64,000 nt of DNA from Platanthera guangdongensis (lineage: Eukaryota; Streptophyta; Magnoliopsida; Asparagales; Orchidaceae), in assembly GCA_039583875.1 (NCBI GenBank), contig CM077162.1:167977220-168041219 (forward strand). Direction: 5' to 3'. Below the pieces are notes generated by a model. It saw nothing but the letters and a program-made list of their open reading frames with translations, was not told the origin of the DNA and made no database searches. Positions 31,312 to 42,558 of the stretch are shown here, piece by piece (position 1 is the first letter of the stretch; each line of letters starts with the position of its first letter). The translations under genes and the position numbers were made by a program.

Positions 31312-34300
31312 ATGGCTATGTCAGTTGCATTTCTAGCCGCAATGAAGTTCGATGCTGGATTCGACATTGATATAGAATCTTTCAACACCACTGATCAAAT
31401 TTTCCAAGATATACTGGCTTTATTCAAGGATCAGAATCTGTCTGCCCTCATGACCACTAGAATCAAGCTGGCTTCAGATGAGATTAAGGAGTGGGTCCAT
31501 ACTGCTCATAATCTAGACAACTCCACAATAGTTGGGTCCATTGCTGGAACTCAGGTACCCTTGACCCCCACCATTTTAACAGAAGTTTTTGGACTAAGAA
31601 ATGGAGATGATATTGCTGAGTTATCTGGAGAGGATTACTGTGACCTGCTTGCCAGGATGGGTCATCCAGAGGGAAACTATAGCAAGCTATTCAAGAGGAA
31701 CCTGTCTGTTGAATACAGGTTCCTAGCAGATGTGGTAGGGAAAGTGCTGCTGGCAAAGCACTCTGCTCATGACACAATATCCAGACACCAGCTCTGCCTC
31801 ATGGGAGCTCTGGTGGATAAGAAAAGTTTAAACTGGGGAGAGGTCTTCTTTGACCTAATCAAGAAGAAAATAAACAAAAGCTTTGTTAATTTTGGAAGGA
31901 TCCTTGGAGTTTTCCTGTAGACCAGATGCCCTGCCTTGCTGTTCTCCTCTGGAGTTCACATAAATGCCTCCAAGAGACTCACCTGTGCCCTCTTTGGCAA
32001 GTGGGATAGGCAAATCAGCAAGCCTGGAAGGCCCTCCTCAAGTGCTCCTTCAGGCACCAGGACTCAAAGATTAACTCCTCCACAGGTCTCTGCTCCTGCA
32101 GATGACCTGGCTGTTGCTGTTGCTACCTCTCCTCCTCCACCTCCAACCCTTCCTCTACCATCCACCATTCCAGCTCCATCCACCATTACCATCTCTAGCC
32201 CATCTCCAACATCAATTCCATCTCCAGAACCCATTCTGCCTCCACCAGTAGACCACTTCCACCCTCTGTTCTCATACCCTCCACCAGATGTCACCTCTTC
32301 TCCATCCATTCCATCCTTCACCCTCCTGGATGACTCCTATATGGATGATTCTCCATCCTCTCCTCCAGAGTTACCCTCCTCCTCAACTTCATTCCAAGAT
32401 CTCCTCCACCATATCATTGACCAACCAACTTTCACCCCATCTATCTCCATCCCCTTGTCCTCCATTTCCACCATCCCAACACCTGAGCCATCCATTCCAC
32501 TCTCCAGCCCCCCTCCTCCAGCATCCTCAGCTATCCCTATTCCATCTACCTCTGCTCCTGTTGTTGAGCAAGTAGACCTCTCAGCCCTAGCTGACAGGTT
32601 GTATGAGCTAATTGCCCCCAGGCTCTCTCTACTCTTGGAGACCTCATTGGCTCCTCTACACTTGTCAGTGGCAGCCCTCTCTACCAGGCTTTCCTCCCTC
32701 CTTCCTCAGGCAGCACCACCAGCAGTTTTCCTTGATACAGATGTATCTGCATCTAGGTAGGGGGAGATGCCCTATGAAGCAAGCTTTCAAGCTGTTGCTG
32801 CTGCTGTTTCTGCTCCTGCTGCTGATGATGTTTCTGTGTCTGCTGCTCCTTCTGCTCCTGTTGCTGTGCTTCCAGAATGTCAGACTCCTACTGCAGTTCT
32901 GGCAATAGACCTAAGGTCTTTGCTTTCTGCTTTTGATACTGCCTTCTTCAGCTATCTCCCAGAGGTTAATGCTGTCCAGCCCCCAGAAGACTTATCCAAG
33001 GCACTGGTGCCTTTCTGTTGCTATGACCCTAGCATTATCTCTTCATTTGTACATTCAGTGATTGCTGCTACTGAAGATGTTGCTGCTGCTGTTAAAGAAA
33101 AGACTGACTTTGCTTCTGAAATTGTTGATACTACTGAGATTGTTCACACTACTACTGAAATCCCAATTGCTTCTGATGAGCCAATTTCCAAGGATCTTCT
33201 GATGGCAGAGGCCACTGTTTTTGAGCCTGCTGTAGATTATGATGATGTTACTGCTGTTACTGCTGCTGTCACTACTCCAGTATCTGTTGCTGCTGCTGTA
33301 TTTGCTCCTGTTGCACCCTCTGCATCTACTGCTCCATCTGCTGCTGTCCCTGCTACTGCTACTTCTGCTTCTGCCTCATCTGCTGCTATTCAACTGAAGA
33401 AAGACTTGATGAAGAGAATTGATGCTCTATATGATGACCAGAGTTCTGAATCTGATGAGTTCAAGACAGACTCTGATGATTCTTCTGCTACTATTGCAAG
33501 GAAAAGGAAGGCTAGGAGCAAGGCAATGAAAAGGGTTCCTCCTACAAAAGTCAAGGATGATAATGATATTCCTTATTACATTCTGCATAACTGCCCAATC
33601 ACAGAACATTGGATGCAATATTCTAAAAACCAGCTGAAAGCCATGAAGAAGAAGAGAAAGTATGAAAAGGGCTCCTCCCAGTTCCAGCACCCTCATCCTC
33701 CTCCACCACCTCCTCCCGATGCAGGTGCAGGTGGAAGCTCTGCAAGTCAAGCCCCAGCTAGAATCCAGGCTCCCTATCAACCCCATGCCAGATCCTACCA
33801 AAGGGAAAGCCAGTCTAGGGGTTCTTATTCTAGGAGAGGAGGATACAGGGGTAATCAAAGAGATTTTCAAGTTTATTCCAAAGGGTATTCCAGGCAGCAC
33901 CCATATTCCAGGGGAGCACATGGTTCTTCTGATACATCATCAGGTCCTTCCCCCTACAAGCTAAAAGAAACTGTGTCTGCCAGGCCTCCTCAAGATAATC
34001 CTTCCAACAGGTATGAGCCACCTGTACCTTTTGAGGACCCTGAGAATAATCCATCTGCTTGGACTGCTAGGATGAAGGAACTGGCTGCACTAGATCAGAT
34101 CAAGAAGGCCAGAGATCAAGGTTTAGACACTTCAAATATTTCTACAATGTCTGAGCAAAGACAAAAAGAATTAGAGAAATATGCTTCCAGAAAATTCTTT
34201 GTTGCTGAGAGATATATGGAGTTGCATCCTGCTGCTGTGGTTCCCAGGCCTTCAAAGCAAACTTATTTGGCTGCAGCAGATGACGCCACGTCCAACAAGG

Positions 34301-34356
34301 AAGCTCTAAACCCTAACAGAGAAATCAAAATGGTTAAAGGCAAAGAGAAGAAGTGA
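31312..34356 (+). pseudogene. Element D ORF3 with two in-frame TAG codons
   Basis: About 1,014 codons in one frame starting MAMSVAFLAAMKFDAGFDID. The N-terminal domain (residues about 1-240) has EYRFLADVVGKVLLAKHS and FGRILGVFL. A Pro/Ser-rich middle follows (about 245-480), then an Ala/Val-rich stretch, a basic cluster ARKRKARSKAMKR (about 730) and a C-terminal part with YMELHPAAVV and NPNREIKM. TAG at 31918-31920 and TAG at 32758-32760 each stand at a glutamine (CAG) in B ORF3. Both fit C-to-T change in a CHG methylation context. No transmembrane segment is seen. Related to the C ORF3 in layout; function unknown. Confidence 0.87.
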
Positions 34357-34535
34357 CAATGTAAGGTGATAATTTCTGTGAATTCTGACTGCTATCTGGA
34401 TGCTATATATATATATATATCTCTGTGATGTTTCTGCAATGTCTAGCTGTTGTTTTTATGCTTTTCTGATTGTATGTTGTTATTTGAAATTTCCAAAGTC
34501 TGTAAATAGTAATCCTAACCCAAATAGGGGGAGAT
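34357..34535 (+). other. Element D 3' noncoding tract and polypurine tract
   Basis: Short noncoding stretch with an (AT)n run near 34408, ending in the polypurine tract AAATAGGGGGAGA (34522-34534) directly before the 3' LTR. Confidence 0.9.
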
Positions 34536-36050
34536 TGTTGGAACACCCTATTACTAATTTGGGTCAGGATCACTATGTCTCTAGGAACCTTTGTTTGACC
34601 TTCTGTATAGCTTAATAGGTCAATTAGAATTGAATCTAAGGGTTAGAAGTCTAGGATTGGAAGCTGCCCTGAAGACCAAGTTTTTCTGTCTGGAGACTAA
34701 GTCTGATCGTCGAGCTCAGCACGACGATTCGTCAAACTCCGATCGACGATCGTCTAGCTCAACTTCGACAGATCGTCGAGCTCCACTCGACGATCGCTGA
34801 GCTCAACTTCATAATATCGTCAAACTCCATTCGACGATCGGTGAGCTCAGTTCGACGATTTTGACTCTGCATTGGATCTTTATCTCTGAGCTCAGTTCGA
34901 CGATCTTTGAGCTCAGATCGACGATTTTTTTTGCTGCTTAAGTTTTCCAGTTCGCTGAGCTCAGCTCGACGATAGCAAAGCTCAGTTCGACGATTTCAGA
35001 TAACTTCCAGAATTCAAATTCAAATCAGTCAGGAGTTATTCTGCAATTAATTCAGAGATTTGCTAGCCGTTTTCATTCATTTCTGGACCAAGTTTCAAGG
35101 GATCTTTCAAGGAATAATTCTGTGGACTTTCCTCCAGAAGAGTTTATGCAATTAAGGATGCAATCAATGCAGACCAACGACTATCCTTGATAGAGAATGA
35201 TATTCTATTCTGAAACAGAGAATAAAAGACAGAAGGTTTTTGAATCCATATCAACCAGAAGAAAGAACACACACAATACAGAATACTGAAATATACTCAA
35301 AAATCTTCTGTCAAAAAGAATTCTGAAGAACACTCATCAAAGAGATCAAGCTTTCAAAAATCTTTAGATCTCTTCAGCTCTCAAAGTGTTCAAGGCCACC
35401 ATCATTTCAAGACTCCAGACACTCAACATTTCAGCTTGCTGAAACCATCTATTGCTGGAGTTCTATCTTTGAAGGCCTATCACCCTCAGCAAAGCTCTTT
35501 TCCTGAAGATCTCAAGGACTCAGGGGGAGCTTTGACATCAATCCACATAGTCTTCTCAGTTGTTTGAGAAATAGAAGACTGACATCACTCTCTCACCCCC
35601 ACTCTGTAAAGGTTTTCTCAAACTCCCTTCAAAAGTTTGAATCTGGTTTTTGAGCACCTTGTCAAAAGCTCATTGGTGGCAAGACACCTGATCAAAAAAT
35701 CTGCTTTGGTTTTTGAGCACCTTATCAAAAGCTCATTGGTGCCCAGGACACCTGATCAACTCATCCTGCAGTGGATTCCTACCTAGGGTGGTAGAAGAGT
35801 GGATGTACCCAAGTTTGGGGAACCACTATATTCCCTTGTGTCATCTGGTTTTGGTTTGCTTTCTTTTTGTTTCTGGCCTTGATTTTTCTGTGCTTAGTTT
35901 TTGCATAGCTTAGTACTGTGATTAGATTTATTTCTACTTCCCTGCTCACACATATTACAACAATTGTTGTAAAAGTTTGCAAAAGTTTTTAAAGCACCAT
36001 ATACTCTATTCACCCCCCTCTAGAGTATATCAGATCTAGTTGCTCTTTCA
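34536..36050 (+). repeat. Element D 3' LTR (1,515 bp)
   Basis: Near-copy of 23947-25460. Differences include G/A near 34634, two in the palindrome array near 34970, several at 35170-35245, and loss of the TATA box (TGTAAAGG near 35605 in place of TATAAAAG). Hairpin at 35999-36030. Followed by the target duplication TAACC. Confidence 0.95.
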
Positions 36051-36055
36051 TAACC
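36051..36055. repeat. Right target-site duplication of element D (TAACC)
   Basis: Second copy of TAACC, directly after the D 3' LTR, matching 23942-23946. Confidence 0.93.
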
Positions 36056-37451
36056 CCTTGTGGAAGGTTCAACTCACCCAATTTCTCACACAAGTGAGGT
36101 ACCTGTAAAGTGCTATTGGTAGAGATTTCTTTCTCCTTATAGGACATGTTAGCCTCATCAAAAGTCACATGTATTGATTCCTCAATTTTTAAAGAAGATT
36201 TATTAAACACCCTATAAGCTTTGCTGACTTGGGAATATCATAGAAAAATTCCCTCTTCAGCTTTAGCTTCAAACTTTCTAATATACTTCTTGTTATTATT
36301 ATGAATATAACAAATGCAACTAAATACTTTAAAATAAGTGATTTTAGGTTTTTTTTCCCTTTAAGCAATTCATAGGGAGTCTTATTCTTAAGTTTATGTA
36401 TTAAACTCCTGTTCAATACATAGTTTGTTGTGCTTACAGCCTCTGTCCAAAAGGATAGGGGCATGTAAGCATCGACAAGTAATGTGCCTGTAGTTTCAAT
36501 TAAGGTTTTATTCTTCCTTTCAGCTACCCCATTTTGTTGAAGAGTTCTAGGAGCTGAGAGACAATGTCTGATAACTTCCTTCTCACAGAAATCATGCATA
36601 AGAAGAGACTCAAACTCTGTACTATGATAACTCCTGATCAATGCAACATGAGTAGAGTACTTAATCTGTATGGTCCTGAGAAAATCTATAAGAACTTTGA
36701 ATGTATCTGACTTAGATCTCAGAAAGAACACCCAAGTGAATCTTGAGAAGTCATGTACAATAACTAGAGTATAAGATTTCCCTCCTAGGCTTTGTATAAC
36801 AATAGGTCCAAAAATGTCCATGTATAGCAAGTACAAGATACTAGGTGAATCACTCATATTAATTGATTTAGAACTAGATTTAGTTTGCTTGCCTAGTTGA
36901 CAAGCCCTGCAGAGGCCTTCCTTCTTATAGGGACCAGAAAGCAAACCTCCCACAAGGTTGTCTTTAGATATCCCAGCAATGTTTTTCATACTAACATGTC
37001 CTAGTCTTTTATGTCATTGATCATTTTGAGTGCAGACAATATTAAGTAAGCAGATATCTGAAGTTGCAGAATGAAAATCAAATATATATATATATATATT
37101 ACCTTGTCTATTTCTAATTAAAACATTTTGTTTTTCTTTATTAGAAATAATACACGATTTAGAGTTAAAATGTACCTAATAACCTTCATCACATAGTTGA
37201 CTTATGGAGATGAGGTTATGTTTGAGTCCACTTACATATGTCACCTTTTTGAAAATGACTGCCCCAATCTTTACTTCTCCAAAACCTTCAGACCGGCCAT
37301 AATTTGAATCACCAAAGATCACCTTTGGTCTCAGCTTGGACTTGTAGTTATTTAAGTTGTCCTTGCTGCCAGTCATATGCTTGGAGCATCCACTGTCCAG
37401 ATACCAATTTTGATTAATAGCTGGACAACTCTTTACCTGCAAAGGAAATAA
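36056..37451 (-). pseudogene. pol: Element B pol, first part (protease and integrase)
   Basis: Minus strand. It starts after the gag stop with LQVKSCPAINQNWYLDSGC (protease motif near 37395). Integrase follows at 36989-36189 with the finger residues CRACQLGK, then MDIFGP, a mutated RSYHSTEF where homologues have SDHGTEF (the second catalytic Asp is lost), and AERKNKT. A low-complexity (AT)n insertion lies near 37080-37100. Several frame breaks are seen near 37000-37176 and 36210. The coding sequence resumes at 23941 beyond D. Confidence 0.85.
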
Positions 37452-39574
37452 TTAGTTGTTCTTGACCCAGGATACCTTGGGTACTTGTTTCTTTACATAA
37501 GAAAAGCTGGAAATGTAAGAGCACTCAGGTTGGCTTTTATATCCTAAGGTATGATATATTCTGGGAGGGATTATCCATTTGGTGAATGGGTTGATATTCT
37601 CCCTAGGTTGGTTATAAGCTTTAGAAAAATTTAAGTTTCTGTGAAATTGATCTGCGTTCGACGAATTTTGGTACGTTCGTCGACCTGAGTTCGACGAATT
37701 GGGGTGTGTTCGTCGAACTCCACTCAGAGAATGATAGAAGATATTTTCTAAACCCCAAAATCATCGATCTCTGGTCGACGAACCATACTAGTTTCGTCGA
37801 TCGTAGTTCAACGAATTATTATAATATAGATCTGCGTTCTGAGTTCGTCGACTTGAGTTTGACGAACTGTAAATGTTTTGTCTATCAGAGTTCGACGAAA
37901 ATTGCTGAACATTATTTTGGTTGTTATTTTTCTTATTCTTTCTTCTTTTCTTATTTTTGTGTGTAATTTCAGTTTGATTAGGATTGTTATTAGCTACTTT
38001 TTCTTTACCCTTTTTAGAAACAAATTTTATTTGTGTGGATAATATGTTCTTCTTAAGTATGAGGGGTAAACTTGATGATTCACCCAAGTACAGTTTGCCA
38101 TTCAGTCTGGCATTGACTGTGCTTGTAATGTCCATTAGCTTAAGCTTCTCACATTGAGAGATTCCTCAAGTTGCTTAGCCTCACATAGCTGTGTTTTTAA
38201 AGAGATAATTTGTTCATTAGCTAGTGTTAGTTCATCTTTTAACTTAGTGTTTTCAGACATCAGATCTTCTTGATTGGATAGTCTTTCCCTGAGTATTTTA
38301 ATTTCCTTTTCAGAGTTGATTAGGTCAATGCACATAGTTTTAAATTCAATTTTGAAACTATCAGAATTATAATCAAAAGATAAAAGTACCGGATCAGCTT
38401 CTAATTCTGAAGCTCCTTCATTATCAGATTCTTCATCATCTGATTGACTGCCTGAGGAATTGATGGCCATGGGGCAGACTTCCTTGGCCCTTTCCTCTTC
38501 TTCCTCTTCACTGGAACTGGAAGATGTGGATTCATCTTCAATGTCACTCCATATATCAGCAATAAAGCCCTTCTCCTTCTTTTTATATTTGCTGGAGGAA
38601 GGCCTACTACTTTGTTGTCTTCTAGAGTCCTTCACTCTTCTTCTTTCTTTCTTCTGATTCTCTGGACACTCTGAGATAAAGTGTCGAGGTTTCCTGGACC
38701 CAAAACATACTACTTCTTTAGTAGGTGTTTTATCATACCTTGGCTTATCATCCTGCCTGGATGATTTTCTTCTGAAGTCCTTTCTTGCCATTTTGTAAAA
38801 TCTCTTAGCAAGGACACTCATCAATTCTTCATTTACTGTTGAAGGTTTAGTATCCTCAGCAGCCTTGAATGCTAAGTTGTGCTCCTTTCTTACTGGTGGA
38901 GGAGTCCTTTATTCAGCTGCTTCTCTGGACTTTATTAGTTGCTCATAAGAGTTGAGATTTGCCAATAAAGATTCTGTAGAAATCTCATTTAAGCTTCTGG
39001 CCTCCTTGATTGGCCATATCCTGAAATCCCATGAGATAGGGAAGCACATGAGGATTTTGTCATTTACTTCAGTAAGGGTGATGTCCTCATCCAAAGTCTT
39101 CAGCTCATTGATTATTGAGCTCAGTCTGTTGTACATGTCAGCAACAAATTCAGACTCATCCTTTTTGAAATTCTCACACTAGGATATGAGATTTGATCTT
39201 TTGTCTTTCCTTTCATCAGCAGAGCCAGCCACCATTTGGTTGAGAGAGTCCCAAATAGCCTTGGCTGATGTACATTCAGCCACCTTCTGGAAAATATCAT
39301 CAGACATAGTCTGAGCCAGAATGTTCATGGCCTTTGCATCAGCAATCTTGGCCTTCTTTTGTGCATCTGTCCACTCAGGTTGTGGAACAACATGTGTACC
39401 TAAGGGTGCTATAGACGTAGAGGCAGTTGATTGAGGAGGACATGTCAAAATAGAGTTGTAGATGTCCTCATCAATGGAATTCATATATAGTTTAGTTCTT
39501 GCCTTCCAGATGACAAAATTATTTAAGTTGCACACTTGAGGTCTGGTGCTTACATAGTCCTTGTTCTGTGCAAT
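37452..39574 (-). pseudogene. gag: Element B gag, broken
   Basis: Homologue of D gag on the minus strand. The expected start codon at 39574 reads ATT, not ATG. Recognisable parts are VCNLNNFVIWKARTKLYM, the UBN2-type region (39535-38909), a degraded zinc knuckle CFGSRKPRHFISEC (near 38700, one Cys to Ser and Gly to Arg), an acidic Ser-rich stretch, a coiled coil (38400-38150) and an Arg/Ser/Asn tail (37905-37649) encoded by the family palindrome. Stops lie at 39179 and 38909, with frame breaks near 38830 and 38135. It ends WVKNN with TAA (37452-37454), in frame with pol. Confidence 0.85.
37649..37905 (-). repeat. Palindrome array inside the element B gag coding region
   Basis: TTCGTCGA and TTCGACGAA half-sites repeat through the 3' part of gag, facing each other in several places. 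It is the same motif family as the B LTR and B spacer, and lies where D gag has its own array. Confidence 0.8.
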
Positions 39575-39661
39575 GTTGTGAATATAATCCTAAGAGAAAT
39601 AAAAGTTCAGATCTAACACAGGATCTTTTGGTTCAAGGGTTAACTTATATAACCAAAGGAA

Positions 39662-39679
39662 CACTGCTCTGATACCAAT
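39662..39679 (-). promoter_or_regulatory. Primer binding site of element B (iMet tRNA)
   Basis: On the minus strand ATTGGTATCAGAGCAGTG follows the end of the 5' LTR. TGGTATCAGAGC is the initiator-tRNA complement. The leader to gag is about 90 bp. Confidence 0.85.
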
Positions 39680-41455
39680 TGAAAGTGAGGGTTAGACCTG
39701 AAATACTCTAGAGGGGGGGGGGTGAATAGATTATCTTTGAAATCTTTAAACTTATTACTATAAATAAAAGCACTTCTGAGTAGGGCAGCTATTAGATACC
39801 AATATTACTGAAAATAAAAGTGAAATCCTAAGATACATTAATCTATCACAGGAACAACAAAAATTAATCTAACTAACACAGGCACAACAAGCCTAACTAG
39901 CACAGGCATAGCAAAAACAAAAGAAAGAGGGCAACCAGACAACACAATAATTTTTATAGTGGTTCCCCAACCTGGGTACATCCACTCTTCTACCACCCTG
40001 GTAGGAATCCACTAATAGGTTTTGATCAAGTGACTGCCACCAATGAGCTTTTGATCAGGTGCTCAAAAACCAACCCAAGTCTTTTAATTAGGTGACTTGC
40101 AACCAAGGAAAACGTTTGAAGGGAGTTAAAGAACCCTTTTTACAGTGATGGGGTGAAAGAGTTATGGTGTCTTCTCTTTCTCAAATACAACTGAGAAGAC
40201 TAGTGGATCTTTGATGTTATCAAAGCTCCCCCTGAGTTATAGAGTTGTTCAGGAAGATTGGAGATTTGCTTCAGGGTGAGTAGGTCTTCTTTCTTTAGCC
40301 ACTTCTTGACTGATGAAGATTTGTTGTCCTTGAAGAATCCTGGAGTGAAGATTGAAGAAGACTCTTGATTTGGATGTGTGTTCTTCTTCTTCTTCAGTAG
40401 TGTCAGGGTGAAGACCATATTATCGTTCTGCACAAAGAAGAGTTTGAATGAATGTTGATGTGTATCTTCTCTGTGTGCTGTATCTTGTTCTTTTATGTGT
40501 CTCTCTCTACGTCTATATATGTCAGGAGCAAGGAAGAGAATCACTTTTATATATTTAATGGAATTTATCCCTTGAATTTTTCAATTCCTTGCTGTATTGA
40601 TTGCTGATGGCCTGGTGAGTATAAAATTTGGCTGGAGAGAATGTTTGCATTAATTGATTTCCCTAACTATCCCATTGAAAAACGACAAGTAATAATCCTG
40701 ATGAATGCCATAATCAATATTTATTCTAACGGTAATATTCAGAGAATATTAGTATTGATTACTCAAGAATTACTGTAATAAAATAAGGATAGAAGGAGGG
40801 AAAATCTAAGTCTGGAACTGCACAGAAATCATCGAGCAAAGAACAGATTTCGTCGACTGGGTACAGAGTTCGTCGAGCTGAGAAGTCATGTTCGTCGACC
40901 AGATAATTATTATTTGTCGACTTGATATCCAAGATCGTCGACCGGAGAAAAGCTAAGTGATTTCTGATAAACTCTTGCCAATTCTATGCACTAAGATCAT
41001 CGAGCTGATATTCTGACTTCGTCGACTGGAGTTCAGAGAAATGTTTCTGGAATTAGAATGTTGAAGTAGAGCATCAAGAAATCATCGACCTGAGAACTAA
41101 GTTCGCCAACCTGAGAACTGCTAACTGCTACTTGATAAAACTTGTCAATACTCAGAGAATTGTCGAGCTGAGAACTAAGTTCGTCGAGCTCAACTCAGAG
41201 AATTGTCTCTGAGTTCGTCAATCTGAGCATGACTTTCGTCGAGCTGAGTTTGACGAACGTCAAACTCACTTTTTTGAACCTTTGAAATTCTTCTAAGTCT
41301 GGAGTCTTCTACATTCTGTTGTTGGCTGGTCCATGAAGTGTTGACTTTAAGGATATAGCCTAGACTTTAGGACACAGACATGACCCTGACTATACAAGGT
41401 GGGTCAATAATCCTTGTTTAGTGAACCTAGCCCAAATCTAACTAGGGATCCAACA
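39680..41455 (-). repeat. Element B 5' LTR (1,776 bp)
   Basis: On the minus strand it starts TGTTGGATCCCTAG at 41455 and ends CTCACTTTCA at 39680. Palindrome array about 41266-40829, TATATAAAAG box at 40544-40553, C-tract hairpin at 39703-39734 (one mispair). Matches 3535-5244 plus 18614-18690. Confidence 0.92.
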
Positions 41456-41460
41456 TGCTC
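41456..41460. repeat. Right target-site duplication of element B (TGCTC)
   Basis: Second copy of TGCTC, matching 3530-3534, immediately outside the B 5' LTR. Confidence 0.9.
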
Positions 41461-42183
41461 GATTTTTGTGAAGTCCACAAGTGCTGACATCAGCAATATC
41501 TATAAAATTGAAAAAGTCAACTAATTTCAAATCTTGTACGGAGAAGCTACAGAACACGACAAACTCAGTCGTGAAGCTACTGTAGGTCTTCTTTCGTTAA
41601 AGCAAGGTGTAGCTGGATGCCGCAAGTGGACCCCCACTGATCTCTTAGAGTCGTTGATCGATGAACTACAAAAGGAAGAAAGTGGCCAAGACGACAATAA
41701 CTTTTAGGTCTTTATCAATTTCAGAAGTTACGGCTGGACATCTTTTTCCTCGCCATTGTTGCTGAGAAAAAACTTAAAGTCTTCCTACAAGAACCAAAAA
41801 GTTCAGTTAGCTATGTGTCATCTTCATCGACATCAGCAAGATCAGAGAAAACCTCTGAAGAAAAGATGACAATTTAGCTGGTGCCATATTCACCTGCACC
41901 AACAAGATCAGAAGGTCTTCCTTCTGAGGGAGAAGTAAAAACAAGGAAGAAGTATCTGTTGATCAAGTTGCTTCTCAGTTCAGCAAGCTCAAATCTGAAG
42001 ATCTACTTTTGAAGATGAGAAGAAAGAAGAATAAAGTCGCTGACTCTGTCCTGGGAAGGTAGAGGAGGCAGAGCAATTTACTACGAGTCACTTCCAGCTC
42101 AAGATCCTTGTAGCTGTGAAGAAATGTTGAGCTAAGATAACTAAGCTCAAGGGGATGTGAAGAAAGTTTATGCTAGTCTCCTT
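41461..42183. other. Old flank between elements B and E, no recognised gene
   Basis: Sequence that was contiguous with 3534 before B inserted. It does not resemble the LTR of A and has no long ORF. Short stretches look like decayed coding DNA, but I cannot assign them. It may be the downstream part of the minus-strand gene fragment at 42184-42558. Confidence 0.4.
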
Positions 42184-42558
42184 CTATGTAGCCTTCAGCA
42201 ACTGCGCAGTCTTCTCCACCAAGGAATTCTCTGTCATTAATGCCGCCCGGGACTCCTCAAGCTCTGCCTTTAGCTCTGACCAAATCTGCCGAATTCAAGA
42301 TATCACTTGATCTTGTTCCTCTATAAAGAATGCAAGCGAATCTTATACCTTTCGCTGTTTCTCCTGAAGAGCTAAGTAGCCATCCTTCATGCTCGCATAA
42401 TGATCATTCGACATAAATTCTATATGAGCCTGGGCTTCAATCTAAGACAAAGAAAAAGTGGTGAGAATGATGAAAAGTAACAAAACCAAAATTAAAAAAA
42501 TGAATTATATTCACCACATCACTCATCTCCTTCAAAGAAGGACACTCAGGGGGCAGGA
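42184..42558 (-). pseudogene. Minus-strand coiled-coil gene fragment with two plausible introns
   Basis: Three phase-0 exons can be read on the minus strand: at least 42558-42515, 42441-42349 (31 codons) and 42285-42184 (33 codons plus TAG). Introns start GTGAATA and GTATAAG and end TGTCTTAG and TTCGGCAG. The predicted peptide includes IEAQAHIEFMSNDHYASMKD and IWSELKAELEESRAALMTEN, a strongly heptad-like coiled coil. The 5' end is cut off by element E at 42559. It could be a host gene fragment or an older transposon gene; I do not recognise the family. Confidence 0.45.

Larger units (their letters stand above)
23947..36050 (+). mobile_element. Element D: complete Sirevirus retrotransposon inserted in element B pol
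   Basis: Twelve kilobases, with LTRs at 23947-25460 and 34536-36050, primer site, gag, pol, palindrome spacer, ORF3, polypurine tract and TAACC target duplications. The LTRs differ at about 20 positions by hand count (about 1.3%). Gag and pol ORFs are open. Pol lacks the six codons holding the RT catalytic motif, and ORF3 has two TAG codons. It is related to B in gag, pol and ORF3 but sits on the opposite strand. Confidence 0.95.
3535..41455 (-). mobile_element. Element B: Sirevirus-type Ty1/copia retrotransposon, split by C and D
   Basis: Minus-strand element whose order from high to low coordinates is 5' LTR (41455-39680), primer site, gag, pol first part, nested D, pol second part, palindrome spacer, ORF3, polypurine tract and 3' LTR, the last interrupted by nested C. 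The 5-bp duplication TGCTC flanks the whole. Its own DNA is about 12.4 kb once C and D are subtracted. The two LTRs differ by very roughly 6-8% over the first 200 bp compared by eye, so it is older than both inserts. All three genes are broken. Confidence 0.9.

Noticed and set aside
32064..32321. Minus-strand Gly-rich ORF and the plus-strand frame at 32288-32575
   Set aside because: Shadows of the Pro/Ser-rich middle of element D ORF3.
41461..42183. Continuation of the element A LTR after element B
   Set aside because: Contiguity is expected from the target duplication, but no palindrome units, TATA box, C-tract hairpin or primer site like those of the related C LTR are seen.
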